Below are positions 26,610 to 37,050 of a DNA stretch of 64,000 nt, in pieces. Position 1 is the first letter of the stretch. Each line of letters starts with the position of its first letter. A model generated the notes under the pieces. The model made no database searches. It was not told the DNA's origin and was given only the letters and a program-made list of their open reading frames with translations. Both the position numbers and the translations under genes were made by a program. Source of the DNA: Ignavibacteriota bacterium (lineage in GTDB: Bacteria > Bacteroidota > Ignavibacteria > Tepidaquicellales > Tepidaquicellaceae); assembly GCA_026390735.1 (NCBI GenBank), contig JAPLFJ010000029.1, forward strand, positions 1 through 64,000, written 5' to 3'.

Positions 26610-27725
26610 TTACTTAAAACTTTTGTAAAGACTCAAAAGCCGTTCAGCGCCCTCAGTTGGAAGAATCTCCCCGTTGAGGATTTTACTGTTAATCAGATTA
26701 AACTCTTTCTTTATTTTATCATTGTTAAAAAATTCCGAATGTAATCTTTCTTCAATCATTTTATTCATCCATTCAATTGCCTGGTTCTTTCTTCTGTCGT
26801 AAAATACACCGTTCGCTTTTGTTGTCTCCTGAAACTTTCTCACGACTTCCCAGAACTCTTTAACACCTTCACCCGTGAGCGCGGAACAGATATGTGCTTC
26901 TGTCTGCCATCCTTTCGTTGCAGGCTGAATGTAGTGTAAGGCCATTCCAAAATCTGATTTAGCAAGTAGGGCTTTAGGTTTATTATCTCCGTCCGCTTTA
27001 TTTATTAATAATGTATCTGCCAGTTCTATAACACCTTTTTTTATACCCTGCAATTCGTCACCTGCACCTGCTATCATAACCAGTAAGAAGAAATCAACCA
27101 TCGAACGGACTGTGGTTTCGCTTTGACCAACTCCTACTGTTTCTATTAGAATGGTATCATATCCGGCAGCTTCACATACAAGCATTGTTTCCCTTGTCTT
27201 TGTTGCAACACCTCCAAGTGTTCCGCTTGAAGGTGAAGGTCTAATAAAACAGTTTTGCTCACGTGATAGTTTTTCCATCCTTGTTTTATCGCCGAGAATA
27301 CTTCCTTTTGTGACTGTGCTCGAAGGATCAATCGCTAATACGGCTATTTTATGCCCCTGATTAATCAGGTAAATTCCAAGAGTCTCAATTAAAGAACTTT
27401 TTCCCGCACCCGGAAAACCTGTTATCCCGATTCTTAATGAATTTCCTGTGCCTGGAAGAATTTGTTTCAGTACTTTTTGTGCTGTTTCATTATGATCAGG
27501 TGAATTACTCTCTATTAAAGTAATTGTCCTTGCAAGAATTGTCCTGTCGTTTTCTAAAACTCCTTCAATATAATCAGCGATACTGAGATTTAGTCTCTTT
27601 TTTCCTGATTTCTGTTTCTTAACAACGTCATCCATATCAACTCCCCGTATAACTTTTGTTGCAAAAGCTTCACTGGCATTTTCAGGAACCCAGTCAGGAT
27701 TATATGATTTATTTTTCTTGGCCAT
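26610..27725 (-). CDS. meaB: MeaB-type GTPase, methylmalonyl-CoA mutase chaperone
   Basis: 371 residues. G3E-family P-loop GTPase that loads and protects the adenosylcobalamin cofactor of methylmalonyl-CoA mutase. Seen: Walker A GFPGAGKS (103-110), AVLAIDPSSTVTKGSILGDKTRM, ETVGVGQSE (the G3-type switch region) and the NKAD base-specificity motif. Its partner enzyme is encoded 2 kb further along on the same strand, with one oppositely oriented T9SS gene between. The older name ArgK is historical. The surrounding mutase genes make the MeaB assignment firm. Confidence 0.94.
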   Translation of the reverse strand: MAKKNKSYNPDWVPENASEAFATKVIRGVDMDDVVKKQKSGKKRLNLSIADYIEGVLENDRTILARTITLIESNSPDHNETAQKVLKQILPGTGNSLRIGITGFPGAGKSSLIETLGIYLINQGHKIAVLAIDPSSTVTKGSILGDKTRMEKLSREQNCFIRPSPSSGTLGGVATKTRETMLVCEAAGYDTILIETVGVGQSETTVRSMVDFFLLVMIAGAGDELQGIKKGVIELADTLLINKADGDNKPKALLAKSDFGMALHYIQPATKGWQTEAHICSALTGEGVKEFWEVVRKFQETTKANGVFYDRRKNQAIEWMNKMIEERLHSEFFNNDKIKKEFNLINSKILNGEILPTEGAERLLSLYKSFK

Positions 27726-27864
27726 TATTACAATATTGGAAAATAAAGTAATACCTTAAAGGAAAAAATGTATGCAAGAGATAAAATCCATTTTTCGTTT
27801 GTAGATAAGTTCTTTATTTTTAAAGCGAAGTTGGTTATATTTTAATAACTTAAATTCTATAATA

Positions 27865-29583
27865 ATGAAAAAAATTATTTTACTACTTTTAATAGTAATC
27901 AGTTCCGGAACTTTGTATGCTCAGTGGTCATCAAATCCTGCGGTAAATCTTACTATTTGTGATACAACAGGGGATCAGGTGTTACCAAAAATAGCAGCTA
28001 CATCAGATGGTGGTTGTTATATCGGTTGGTTCGACGCAAGAGGAGGAAGCTATGCTGTTTATTTGCAAAAGCTGAATTCACTAGGTATTAAGCAGTTTCC
28101 TGCGGGCGGTTTACTTATAAGTAACAATCCTCAAAGTTCATCATTAGTTGACTGGGATCTGGCAGTGGATGATAGTAATTGCTGTGTACTCTCATTTACG
28201 GATACAAGAGCAGGCAGTTCAATTAATCCTTTTGCTTACAGAATAAGTCCTTCAGGTCAGTTTCTCTGGGGAGCAAATGGAATTGCATTAACAGATTCAG
28301 TTGCGGTTTATCAGGCAAACCCGAAAGTTATTTGTACATCCGACGGTAACTTCATCATTCCGTGGCAGTACAGTAATAAAATCGGAGTGCAGAAAATTAG
28401 TAAGGCAGGAACAAAAGTATGGGGTAACGTTCCGCTTATGGTAATTGGTAATCCCGGAATCAATGAGAAATTTAATTATCCGGCAGGTGTTAAATCTGAT
28501 AACGGTAATTTCATTCTTTACTGGATTGGTTATACAGGTTCATTCATCAGCCCTGCAAATTACAAACTCTATACTCAAAAGTATTCTCCCGCAGGTACAG
28601 GTCTCTGGGGAAGTCCTCAGGATACAATCTGGAATTTGGGAAATGCACAAGGAACGTATCAACCTTCAATTTATCCTGACGGTAATAACGGCGCAGTTTA
28701 CGTATGGCAAAGTTATGTAACAGGTCCTACTGTTTGTTATGTTCAGAGGAAAAATTCTGCCGGTGCAATACAGTTTCCTGTAAATGGTTCTGCGGTTACA
28801 ACAACAGGTGCGACAATGCTTAACTTTGCTCCTGCGGCATCATACATGCCTTCGACAGGTGAAACGTTTGTATTCTGGCAGAGAAAGAATTCTTTACAGT
28901 CAGTAATCGGAGTTTACGGACAAAAGTTTTCGGCAACAGGTACAAGGCTTTGGGCAGATTCAGGATTAGCTGTAAAACCTCTTGACGGTAACTCATTCGC
29001 AAGTCTTTCATCCTTTACAAAAGACACAAGTGTGATGGGATATTATATGGAAATAGTTACTGCAGGAAACACAGGTTTAGCAAAGGCTTTTAAATTGAAC
29101 AGGGATGGAGTCTTGCAATGGGGCGGAAGCATTATAACTCCAGGTGCTTGTGTAAGCGGCAAGGGAAGAATGAGCACTGCTATTAATTCAAGCGGAATGT
29201 CAATGCTTGCATTTCAGGATAACAGAAATGATGCAGGCGGGATGTATGCACAGAATATAAATTTCAACGGAACTTTTGGTGCACCAACAGGAATTATTAA
29301 TCTGAGCGGATTAGCACCAGAAAAATATTTATTGTCGCAGAATTATCCGAATCCGTTTAATCCTTCAACTAAGATTAAATTTGAAATTGCCAAGAACAGT
29401 TTAGTAAGTATTAAAATATTTGACGTATTAGGCCGCGAAGTTAAAAACCTAGTTAATGATAATTTCAAAGCAGGAAGTTATGAAGTAACATTTAATGCAA
29501 GTGAACTTTCTAGCGGAGCATATTTCTATAAAATGGTAAGTGGAGATTTCTCTCAGATTAAAAAATTGATGCTATTAAAATAA
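27865..29583 (+). CDS. T9SS-exported repeat protein (beta-propeller-like) within the mutase region
   Basis: 572 residues. Signal peptide MKKIILLLLIVISSGTLYAQ, then irregular repeats of about 50 residues with aromatic/Gly motifs such as DGGCYIGWFDARGG, YRISPSGQFLWG and VQKISKAGTKVWG, which suggest a propeller or other beta-repeat fold. It ends in a type A T9SS sorting domain (about 483-572: YPNPFNPSTKIKFEI, IFDVLGREVKNLV, SGAYFYKMVSG, LMLLK) clearly diverged from those of the array at the left edge. It has no Asp-boxes. The gene stands on the opposite strand between meaB and mutB; nothing links it to propionate metabolism. Function unknown. Confidence 0.82.
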   Translation: MKKIILLLLIVISSGTLYAQWSSNPAVNLTICDTTGDQVLPKIAATSDGGCYIGWFDARGGSYAVYLQKLNSLGIKQFPAGGLLISNNPQSSSLVDWDLAVDDSNCCVLSFTDTRAGSSINPFAYRISPSGQFLWGANGIALTDSVAVYQANPKVICTSDGNFIIPWQYSNKIGVQKISKAGTKVWGNVPLMVIGNPGINEKFNYPAGVKSDNGNFILYWIGYTGSFISPANYKLYTQKYSPAGTGLWGSPQDTIWNLGNAQGTYQPSIYPDGNNGAVYVWQSYVTGPTVCYVQRKNSAGAIQFPVNGSAVTTTGATMLNFAPAASYMPSTGETFVFWQRKNSLQSVIGVYGQKFSATGTRLWADSGLAVKPLDGNSFASLSSFTKDTSVMGYYMEIVTAGNTGLAKAFKLNRDGVLQWGGSIITPGACVSGKGRMSTAINSSGMSMLAFQDNRNDAGGMYAQNINFNGTFGAPTGIINLSGLAPEKYLLSQNYPNPFNPSTKIKFEIAKNSLVSIKIFDVLGREVKNLVNDNFKAGSYEVTFNASELSSGAYFYKMVSGDFSQIKKLMLLK

Positions 29584-29623
29584 TTGAAGTTTACTTTCTT
29601 AAATAATTTTGTATTTTTAGAGC

Positions 29624-29692
29624 ACGACAATTGACGTGTCGTAAAGCATTCATCCAAAGAAGTGTTGTGAAGATTCCTTCCAACACTTCTTT
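29624..29692. terminator. Hairpins downstream of the T9SS gene
   Basis: Two inverted repeats in series: acgaca / tgtcgt (29624-29629 with 29637-29642), then a 12-bp stem aaagaagtgttg / caacacttcttt (29656-29667 with 29681-29692). The second is followed by cttgtatg, not a T-run. Together with the next hairpin they separate two convergent genes. Confidence 0.55.
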
Positions 29693-29723
29693 CTTGTATG
29701 TGAAGTTGTTTCATCTTTAAATG

Positions 29724-29748
29724 AAAAAGGGGCTGTAAGCCCCTTTTT
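29724..29748. terminator. Bidirectional terminator between the T9SS gene and mutB
   Basis: aaaaaggggct (29724-29734) pairs with agccccttttt (29738-29748) around a 3-base loop. The A-run and T-run make it usable from both strands. It sits 25 bases past the mutB stop and would end both transcripts. Confidence 0.88.
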
Positions 29749-29772
29749 GTTTATTGAAGTCAGAATTGAGTT

Positions 29773-31947
29773 TTAAAACCTTTTGATTACTTCTTCCATT
29801 ATTGTTATTGCAGCTTCGGGGATTTTTGTTCCCGGGCCGAAAATAGCAGTTGCTCCATGTTTGTAAAGGAAGTCATAATCCTGTGCAGGGATAACTCCGC
29901 CGACTATTACGATGATGTCTTCACGTCCGAGTTTCTTTAGTTCATCTATAAGCTGCGGAAGCAATGTTTTATGTCCTGCAGCGAGTGAACTCATACCGAT
30001 TATGTGTACGTCATTTTCAACTGCCTGCCGTGCTGTTTCTTCGGGAGTCTGGAATAGGGGACCCATATCAACATCAAAACCCATATCGGCATATGCGGTT
30101 GCAACTACTTTTGCGCCGCGGTCGTGTCCATCCTGTCCCATCTTTGCAATCATAATTCTTGGTCTGCGACCTTCTTTCTTTGCGAATTCATCTGTCAGCT
30201 TCTTTGCTTCTGCAACTTTGCTGTCGCTATCCGATGAATATTCTGTGCTGTACACACCTGATATTGTTCTTGTCACGGCTTGAAACCTCCCCCATATTTT
30301 TTCTAATGAATAAGATATTTCCCCTAATGTTGCACGGAATCTTGCTGCCTTTATTGCAAGGTCGAGCAGGTTGCCTTCGCCTGTTTCAGCACATTTGGTT
30401 AATGCTTCAAGCGCTGACTGAACATCAGCATCGTTTCGGCTTGCCTTCATTTCATTTATACGTTTTATCTGTGAAATACGTACTGCGGAATTATCCACTT
30501 CAAGTATTTCCATCGGTGCTTCTTTGTCGAGACAGTATTTGTTGACTCCGACGATTGTTTCGCGCGAAGAATCAATCCTTGCCTGACGGCGTGCCGATGC
30601 TTCTTCAATTCGAAGTTTTGGAATTCCAGCTTCGATTGCCTTTGTCATTCCGCCGTATGATTCAACTTCGAGTATGTGCTTCCATCCTTGCTTTAATAAT
30701 TCGTTCGTTAGACTTTCTACATAATATGAACCGCCCCACGGGTCTATGACTTTGCATATATTTGTTTCGTCCTGTAAATATAACTGTGTGTTACGTGCAA
30801 TTCGTGCTGAGAAATCTGTCGGTAGTGCAATTGCTTCATCGAGTGAATTTGTGTGAAGCGACTGTGTATGTCCGAGTGCCGCTGCCATTGCTTCAACGCA
30901 GGTTCTTACTACGTTGTTGTATGGGTCCTGTTCTGTAAGACTCCAGCCCGATGTCTGCGAGTGTGTGCGAAGCGCCATTGATTTAGGATTCTTTGGGTCA
31001 AACATCTTAATCAACTTAGCCCAGATAACTCTTGCTGCACGGAGTTTTGCAACTTCCATAAAGTAATTCATACCTTCTGCCCAGAAGAATGAAAGTCTTG
31101 GTGCGAATGTATCAACATCCATTCCTGATTGAATACCTGTACGGACATATTCCAGTCCGTCTGCAAGAGTGTATGCCATTTCAAGGTCGGCAGTTGCACC
31201 TGCTTCCTGCATGTGATAGCCTGAAATACTTATGCTGTTGTACTTCGGCATAAAGTCGGAAGTGTATTTAAAAATATCAGCGATGATTTTTATCGAAGGT
31301 GTAGGAGGATATATGTAAGTATTGCGAACCATATATTCCTTTAGAATATCATTTTGAATCGTGCCTGTAAGCTGTTCCAGTTTTGCGCCCTGTTCTTCGG
31401 CGGCAACTATAAAGAATGCGAGAACGGGAAGAACGGCACCGTTCATAGTCATTGAGACTGACATCTTATCGAGCGGGATGCCTGAAAACAAAATCTTCAT
31501 ATCTTCAATCGAATCTATTGCAACGCCTGCTTTACCAACATCACCAACTACTCTCTGATGGTCTGAATCATATCCGCGGTGAGTTGCAAGGTCAAATGCT
31601 ACCGATAGTCCCATCTGTCCTGCTGCGAGATTTCGTCTGTAAAAAGCATTGCTTTCTTCGGCAGTTGAGAATCCTGCATATTGACGGACAGTCCATGGAC
31701 GCTGAACGTACATAGTCGAGTATGGACCTCTTAAGAAAGGAGGTACACCTGCCATATAATTTATATGTTCGTAATCCTTGATGTCTTCTTTTGTATAAAG
31801 AGGTTGAACGTCAATCTGTTCCATTGTTTGCCAGATGAATTCGTCGACGTCTTTTCCTGTATCTTTCTTGAATTTCTTTTTCCAGTCTTCGTAAGAAGTT
31901 TTCTTAGAAGAGAGGTCAAGATTAATATTTGCAAAATCGGGTTTCAT
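29773..31947 (-). CDS. mutB: Methylmalonyl-CoA mutase, catalytic (large) subunit
   Basis: 724 residues, full length. Interconverts succinyl-CoA and (R)-methylmalonyl-CoA with adenosylcobalamin. The N-terminal two-thirds is the substrate-binding TIM barrel ([47 protein letters not shown]). The C-terminal quarter is the B12 domain with the cobalt-ligand motif DGHDRG (His608) in [16 protein letters not shown]. The gene lies 41 bases downstream of the small subunit on the minus strand, indicating one transcript mutA-mutB. It ends at a bidirectional hairpin. With meaB nearby it points to propionate use or production through succinyl-CoA. Confidence 0.96.
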   Translation of the reverse strand: MKPDFANINLDLSSKKTSYEDWKKKFKKDTGKDVDEFIWQTMEQIDVQPLYTKEDIKDYEHINYMAGVPPFLRGPYSTMYVQRPWTVRQYAGFSTAEESNAFYRRNLAAGQMGLSVAFDLATHRGYDSDHQRVVGDVGKAGVAIDSIEDMKILFSGIPLDKMSVSMTMNGAVLPVLAFFIVAAEEQGAKLEQLTGTIQNDILKEYMVRNTYIYPPTPSIKIIADIFKYTSDFMPKYNSISISGYHMQEAGATADLEMAYTLADGLEYVRTGIQSGMDVDTFAPRLSFFWAEGMNYFMEVAKLRAARVIWAKLIKMFDPKNPKSMALRTHSQTSGWSLTEQDPYNNVVRTCVEAMAAALGHTQSLHTNSLDEAIALPTDFSARIARNTQLYLQDETNICKVIDPWGGSYYVESLTNELLKQGWKHILEVESYGGMTKAIEAGIPKLRIEEASARRQARIDSSRETIVGVNKYCLDKEAPMEILEVDNSAVRISQIKRINEMKASRNDADVQSALEALTKCAETGEGNLLDLAIKAARFRATLGEISYSLEKIWGRFQAVTRTISGVYSTEYSSDSDSKVAEAKKLTDEFAKKEGRRPRIMIAKMGQDGHDRGAKVVATAYADMGFDVDMGPLFQTPEETARQAVENDVHIIGMSSLAAGHKTLLPQLIDELKKLGREDIIVIVGGVIPAQDYDFLYKHGATAIFGPGTKIPEAAITIMEEVIKRF

Positions 31948-31988
31948 ATATAATGAGTAATTTTAATTTTTAAAGTAATGAATCATAA

Positions 31989-34118
31989 TTAAAGACTGTT
32001 CAAGAGCATTTTGTTAATCTCGTACACATCCGCACCAAGGAATATAAAATCATCAACTCCGTTTTTCTTGTGCTCATCAATTTGTTCTTTAGGATAACCA
32101 GCAAGAATAACCTTCACGTCTTTCAACTTCGATTTCAAATCCTTTATGTAAGCAGGAACAAGCTCAGGATATGTATCGTCTGTAGAACAGATAACAAATA
32201 TCTTTGCACCGGATTTTACTGATTCTGCGGCTGCTTCTTCAATCGTATCAAATCCTTTTCTGTATATAACATCAAAACCGCCAACTTCAAAGAATCCTCT
32301 GGCAAAGTCAACGCGCGGTTTATGCTGTTTCAGCGGACCGAACGATGCAAGAAACATTTTCGGAAGATATCCGTTCTTATCCTTGTAACTGAATGATATG
32401 TCCCTTAATTCTTCGAATATTTCCGAAGCTCTCTTTAACTTTAACGGCTTAAACTGAAAGTCCGATGCTTTTCTTTGTAACGATTTCCCAACTTCACCAA
32501 TCGTTGCACCGTTTGTAAATGCATCAATCGTAACATCCACTAAATTATCGGGGTTTGAAGAAATCTCCTGTAATAGTCCCATAACTTTATTATGTACTTT
32601 ATCTTCACCCATTACTCTGAAATTCTTAATGTAATCTTTGCGTGACAATTCAAATTCTTTTAAATCGTTTTCTTTTGGTGTAACTTTATCTTCTTTAATG
32701 TTTGCGTACATATTGTTCCCGACGAGAACATTCTTTCTTTTCGCATAATCCTTGTGTTTGCTTGCGAATACCTTTTCAATCTCGTTTTGTGGAACAGCGT
32801 CTTTCAATGCTTTCAGCATTCCGCCATTAGATTCGATTGATTTGAGTAATTCCCACGACTTTGTTGCAACATCAGAAGTAAGTGTTTCAACATAATATGA
32901 ACCGCCCGCCGGGTCTATCACATTATTAAGGTGTGACTCTTCTCTTAAAACTATTTGTGTATTACGTGCAAGTCTTCTTGAGAACTCATCGGGTAAACCA
33001 ATGGTTTCATCGAAAGGTGATGTGTAAATACTGTCTGCACCGCCAACTACAGCAGAGAATGCCTCTGTAGTAGATCTCAGAAGATTCACATAAATATCAT
33101 TCTGCGTTTGATTGTAAACAGATGTTTTCGAGTGTATGAAAATATCTTTGGACTCTTCTTTGCCTTTATATGCATCTATAATATTCGACCAAAGAACTCT
33201 GGCAGCACGAAGCTTTGCAACTTCCATAAAGTAAAAAGTTGTGGTGCCAAATGTAAAATGAATTCGAGGTGCTATATCATCAATGGTAAGTCCTCTTTTT
33301 ATCATCTGGTTGATGTACTCAATCGCCGATGACATTGCGTAAGCAAGTTCCTGAACAGCACTTGCACCTGCGTTAATGTATTCATATCCGCAGATACCGA
33401 TTGTCTTGATATTAGCTTTATTATCAACAGACCATTTTGTCATTTTGTAAATCTCATCGAATGCTGCGTCAACATCAAAAGGAGTCGTACCGCTCGCCAT
33501 TGCATAAACAAATGGGTCTGATAAAAATGTAGCATTAATTTTCTTTAAGTTAATGCCTGTCTTCTTGAAATATGAAATAAAAAGTGAAAATATTGGTAAC
33601 GCAGAATAACCGCCATTTATAACTAACGGATATTTTGTTATGTCTACATTCTTAAAGCACGCTTCAATATCTTCGTAAGTAGAAACTGAAGTACCTCCGA
33701 AACCGATTTCATTTTCATCGGCAGTATCAGGGTCTTTAGAAAGCAATGTTGCTTTATCAAGTTTAAAGTTAATTGTAGAAAGTCCTCGGGGCAGGTCGAA
33801 TTTCAGTGCTGCATTGTATTCTGCAGGACTGTAATAGGGAAGTTCCTGCGATACCAGCCAACTGTTCTCAACATTACCTTTTGCTTTATTTCCGCGAACA
33901 TGATTATGAAATCCGGGAAAGCTGTTTACGAGAGGATTATTGCTTAAATCATCATTTGTGTAAATCGGCTGGAGATCTATTCCCTCATAAGTTTTAGTGA
34001 TTAGTTTTTTATCGAAAGGCAGACCCTTCAGGTCTTTTTCTGCTACTTTTTTCCATTCATCAAAAGACGTATAAGGGAAATCTTTCTTGAGGTCTAAATT
34101 ATCTGAAAGTTTGCTCAT
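31989..34118 (-). CDS. mutA: Methylmalonyl-CoA mutase, small subunit
   Basis: 709 residues. Homologous along its length to the large subunit, but the B12-ligand motif is lost: the place of D-x-H-x-x-G reads LKQHKPRVDF, as expected for the non-catalytic subunit of the heterodimer. Conserved barrel segments such as YLIYSTYEDIEACFK-type motifs, [14 protein letters not shown] and LPDEFSRRLARNTQIVLREESHLNNVIDPAGGSYYVE-like blocks are visible. First gene of the mutA-mutB unit; its upstream region (34119-34256) is shared with the divergent small His/Cys protein gene. No cobalamin riboswitch was recognised there. Confidence 0.94.
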   Translation of the reverse strand: MSKLSDNLDLKKDFPYTSFDEWKKVAEKDLKGLPFDKKLITKTYEGIDLQPIYTNDDLSNNPLVNSFPGFHNHVRGNKAKGNVENSWLVSQELPYYSPAEYNAALKFDLPRGLSTINFKLDKATLLSKDPDTADENEIGFGGTSVSTYEDIEACFKNVDITKYPLVINGGYSALPIFSLFISYFKKTGINLKKINATFLSDPFVYAMASGTTPFDVDAAFDEIYKMTKWSVDNKANIKTIGICGYEYINAGASAVQELAYAMSSAIEYINQMIKRGLTIDDIAPRIHFTFGTTTFYFMEVAKLRAARVLWSNIIDAYKGKEESKDIFIHSKTSVYNQTQNDIYVNLLRSTTEAFSAVVGGADSIYTSPFDETIGLPDEFSRRLARNTQIVLREESHLNNVIDPAGGSYYVETLTSDVATKSWELLKSIESNGGMLKALKDAVPQNEIEKVFASKHKDYAKRKNVLVGNNMYANIKEDKVTPKENDLKEFELSRKDYIKNFRVMGEDKVHNKVMGLLQEISSNPDNLVDVTIDAFTNGATIGEVGKSLQRKASDFQFKPLKLKRASEIFEELRDISFSYKDKNGYLPKMFLASFGPLKQHKPRVDFARGFFEVGGFDVIYRKGFDTIEEAAAESVKSGAKIFVICSTDDTYPELVPAYIKDLKSKLKDVKVILAGYPKEQIDEHKKNGVDDFIFLGADVYEINKMLLNSL

Positions 34119-34256
34119 ATAAACGGTTTGTTTTAATTAAATATGTACACAAATATCTGAATTTTAAACTTAAGATTAAATTCAAAAAGTAATATAAAGT
34201 ATATTCCGAAACGATTTATAAGGATTAAGTGTTTTAAAATTTGTATATTAATTTAG

Positions 34257-34541
34257 ATGAAAAGCTATAATAAAATATTGTTAGCAATATTAATCTCTCT
34301 GTCATTGTTCCTGATGTTAGAGATGGATGTTTTTCATCATCATATTGGCAGTAATTCTCACAGTGAATGCCCTTTATGTGTTCTAAATTCAGTAATCACT
34401 TCAATTGCAATTTTAACAGTTTCTACAATATTATTTAGGCCATTATTTAGTTTCGATACAGTTATTCCTGTTTTGAAAATAAATATTGCTCAAAACTATT
34501 CCTCTTATTATTATCCTGACCGCGCTCCTCCAGTAGCATAA
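34257..34541 (+). CDS. Small His/Cys-motif membrane-associated protein upstream of a TonB receptor
   Basis: 94 residues. One N-terminal hydrophobic helix (about 6-22), then the motif DVFHHHIGSNSHSECPLCVLNS with three adjacent histidines, a further His and a CPLC pair. A second hydrophobic stretch (about 46-62) and a C-terminus reading PDRAPPVA follow. The His cluster, CxxC and R-A-P-P ending resemble small DUF2946-type proteins often found beside outer-membrane metal receptors; this family match is from memory and not certain. It lies 50 bases upstream of the TonB receptor gene in the same direction, so the two are probably cotranscribed. A metal-sensing or metal-handling role is inference. 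Confidence 0.65.
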   Translation: MKSYNKILLAILISLSLFLMLEMDVFHHHIGSNSHSECPLCVLNSVITSIAILTVSTILFRPLFSFDTVIPVLKINIAQNYSSYYYPDRAPPVA

Positions 34542-34591
34542 CGCGTCATTCGTTCCATTCTAAATAAATTTTAAAAAACATAAAAATTACT

Positions 34592-36907
34592 ATGTATAGA
34601 ATAATAATTTTAGCGATGCTAATATTTGTCGGTACTTCAAATGCAGAAGTATTAACCGGAGAATTAAAGGGGAAAGTATATGATACTGATAATAAACCTC
34701 TAAAGTATGTAAAAGTTACATTGACAGAACCTGGTATTTCAGTAATAACCGACGATAAAGGTGAATATAGCTTTAAAGAAATACCTTATGGCTTGTATAA
34801 TATATTGATTAGCAAGACTGGCTATGTTTCAAAGAACCAATTGATTGAAGTGAAAGAGGCTTTAATGAATTTAAATTATCAATTAGAAAGTAGTTTGATA
34901 GAAACATCTATAATTGATGTCACAAGTTCTTTCGAAGCTCAGGACATATCTCAAAGCACGTTTTCATTATCCACATTAAATTTAAAAACATTAACACAAG
35001 AGCGCTCACATAATTTAAGCACAACTATTGAAAATATTCCCGGTGTAAATTCAATCTCTACAGGTATTGGAATAGGGAAACCCGTTATAAGAGGTCTTTC
35101 CTCAAACAGTGTATTAATTGTTCACGATGGTGTGAAGCACGAATCCCAGCAATGGGGTGATGAGCATTCACCCGAGGTTAGTTTGTATGATTTAGACAGA
35201 ATAGAAATATTAAGAGGACCCGCGAGTTTACTGTATGGTTCGGAAGGTATTGGCGGAGTAGTGAATATTATTTCTAAGCCATTGCAGTTTTCAGGTACAG
35301 GTAAAAATTTAATTTATGGCGATGTTGACCTTGGTGGATTTTCTGTGAATAATGAAGGAACGGGAAATGTGATGCTCGGGCTTGGTCTTAAAAATGTCGG
35401 TTTTAAAGGGCATTTGGGTTATAGAAAATCTGGTGATGTAAGTACTCCCGATGGAACTCTGCTGGTGAATACACTGAATCCATTAATCAAAGATACAATT
35501 AATGGAGGTATGTTATCTAACAGCGGTGCTAATGAAATTGAAGGCGGGGTATCGTTAGGTTACAGAGGTAGTTTCGGATATTTAGATGCGGGTTTTGAAA
35601 CATTCGACAGAGAAATACAGATGCATGATGCAGACCCTCTTGCTACCGGCAATCAGAAACTTAATACTAAGCAATTTGAATTAAGCGGCAATTTCAAGTT
35701 GAGTAAAAAATATCATTTGGAAACGATATTGTCATATCAGATTCATGGCAGAAAAGAATTTGAGACCATAGAGGATAAGGATTTAAATAATCCAAACTTA
35801 AACTGGAAGTTAAATACTTTTCAGGGTGACCTGAGATTGCATAATGATTTGAATAAATACTTATCAGGTACTTTTGGTATTTCTTTAACAAATATGGTGA
35901 ATCAAAGTCTCGGTATCGAAAAACTGATTCCTAACTTTAATTCAACAAGTTTTGGAATTTATGGATTTGAAAAATATAATATGAATAAATTTACATTCTC
36001 AGCAGGTTTAAGATATGATTTTAAAAAGGATAACATAGAATCCACGATTATGGAAACTGATTCGGTTGGTAATATAACGAAACAAATTAATCCGAGAAGC
36101 ATAGACTTCAGCGCTTTTTCAGGTTCATTTGGTATTGTATTCAGACCTAATGATATGGTAGATATATTCTCAAACGTCGGACGAGGATGGAGGGCACCTT
36201 CGGAATTCGAATTATATGTTGACGGTGTACACGAAGGTACCAACAGAGTAGAAAGGGGAATCATAACTCAAAATCCGGATGCATCGCCTATACCAGAATC
36301 ATCTTTAAATATAGATTTAGGTATCCGAACAAGGTTTAAAAATATAAATGCAGAAGTATCTTTGTTTAATAACGTTGTAAACGATTTTATATATCCATCA
36401 CCTACGAATGAAGTTGACCCTGTAAGCGGATTGCCGATATTTAATGTAAAGCAGGATAAAAGTACATTCAGAGGTTTGGAATATTCTTTCCAGTATCAAC
36501 CTGTTAGTTATTTACTGTTGTCTCTAAATGGTGATTATGTATTTACAAATAATAAAGCAAACGGAAGCCCATTACCATTCACTCCACCCATGAAAAACAT
36601 TATTGAATTGAGATTTCAAAAACAACAGATAGGTGATATTTATAATCCATATTTTAAATTATCGGCAAAGATTGTTTCCGGTCAGAATAACGTAGACCCT
36701 TTTGAGACTACTACAGATGGTTATACTATATTCAATGCCGGAATTGGGATGGACGTTATATTTGCAAAAACTGTTGCATCAATTGATTTAAGTGCTGACA
36801 ATCTTGCAGATACAAAATATGTAGACCACTTAAGCAGGTTCAAAAGTTTTGCTATGAACCCCGGCAGGAGTTTTAATTTAAAAGTGACAGTCCCATTTCA
36901 GTTTTGA
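34592..36907 (+). CDS. TonB-dependent receptor, probably for a metal or metal complex
   Basis: 771 residues. Signal peptide (MYRIIILAMLIFVGTSNA), carboxypeptidase-regulatory domain (about 25-105: GKVYDTDNKPLKYVKVTL, GEYSFKEIPYGLYNILISKTGY), plug domain (about 125-230: ENIPGVNSISTGIGIGKPVIRGLSSNSVLIVHDGVKHE in pieces, then LDRIEILRGPASLLYGSEGIGGVVNIIS), and a 22-strand-type barrel ending in the typical aromatic residue (VTVPFQF). The plug segment QQWGDEHSPEV is characteristic of a receptor subgroup I associate with metal uptake (ZnuD-like or copper-related), but the ligand is not proven. Likely in one transcript with the small His/Cys protein. Confidence 0.88.
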   Translation: MYRIIILAMLIFVGTSNAEVLTGELKGKVYDTDNKPLKYVKVTLTEPGISVITDDKGEYSFKEIPYGLYNILISKTGYVSKNQLIEVKEALMNLNYQLESSLIETSIIDVTSSFEAQDISQSTFSLSTLNLKTLTQERSHNLSTTIENIPGVNSISTGIGIGKPVIRGLSSNSVLIVHDGVKHESQQWGDEHSPEVSLYDLDRIEILRGPASLLYGSEGIGGVVNIISKPLQFSGTGKNLIYGDVDLGGFSVNNEGTGNVMLGLGLKNVGFKGHLGYRKSGDVSTPDGTLLVNTLNPLIKDTINGGMLSNSGANEIEGGVSLGYRGSFGYLDAGFETFDREIQMHDADPLATGNQKLNTKQFELSGNFKLSKKYHLETILSYQIHGRKEFETIEDKDLNNPNLNWKLNTFQGDLRLHNDLNKYLSGTFGISLTNMVNQSLGIEKLIPNFNSTSFGIYGFEKYNMNKFTFSAGLRYDFKKDNIESTIMETDSVGNITKQINPRSIDFSAFSGSFGIVFRPNDMVDIFSNVGRGWRAPSEFELYVDGVHEGTNRVERGIITQNPDASPIPESSLNIDLGIRTRFKNINAEVSLFNNVVNDFIYPSPTNEVDPVSGLPIFNVKQDKSTFRGLEYSFQYQPVSYLLLSLNGDYVFTNNKANGSPLPFTPPMKNIIELRFQKQQIGDIYNPYFKLSAKIVSGQNNVDPFETTTDGYTIFNAGIGMDVIFAKTVASIDLSADNLADTKYVDHLSRFKSFAMNPGRSFNLKVTVPFQF

Positions 36908-37036
36908 AATGTTTGCCAATGATTATTTTATATATTGATTAATCTTTAATATATTGATATTTTAGACAAGACTTAAACAGTAATTATAAGTTTGACGTAT
37001 TGTAATTACCGCATAAGTATTGATTAATTTAAATAC

Positions 37037-37042
37037 AAGGAG
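37037..37042 (+). promoter_or_regulatory. Shine-Dalgarno site of the YtxH gene
   Basis: AAGGAG ends 8 bases before the ATG at 37051. It stands out because most genes in the window, including all T9SS genes, have A-rich leaders without such a site at the right distance. Confidence 0.7.
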
Positions 37043-37050
37043 TTAAAAAA

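Noticed and set aside
29912-31953. Several open frames on the plus strand across the mutB gene.
   Set aside because: They are antisense shadows of a well-conserved enzyme gene.
34119-34256. Cobalamin riboswitch upstream of the mutase genes.
   Set aside because: The region is short and no B12-box or suitable stem was recognised.
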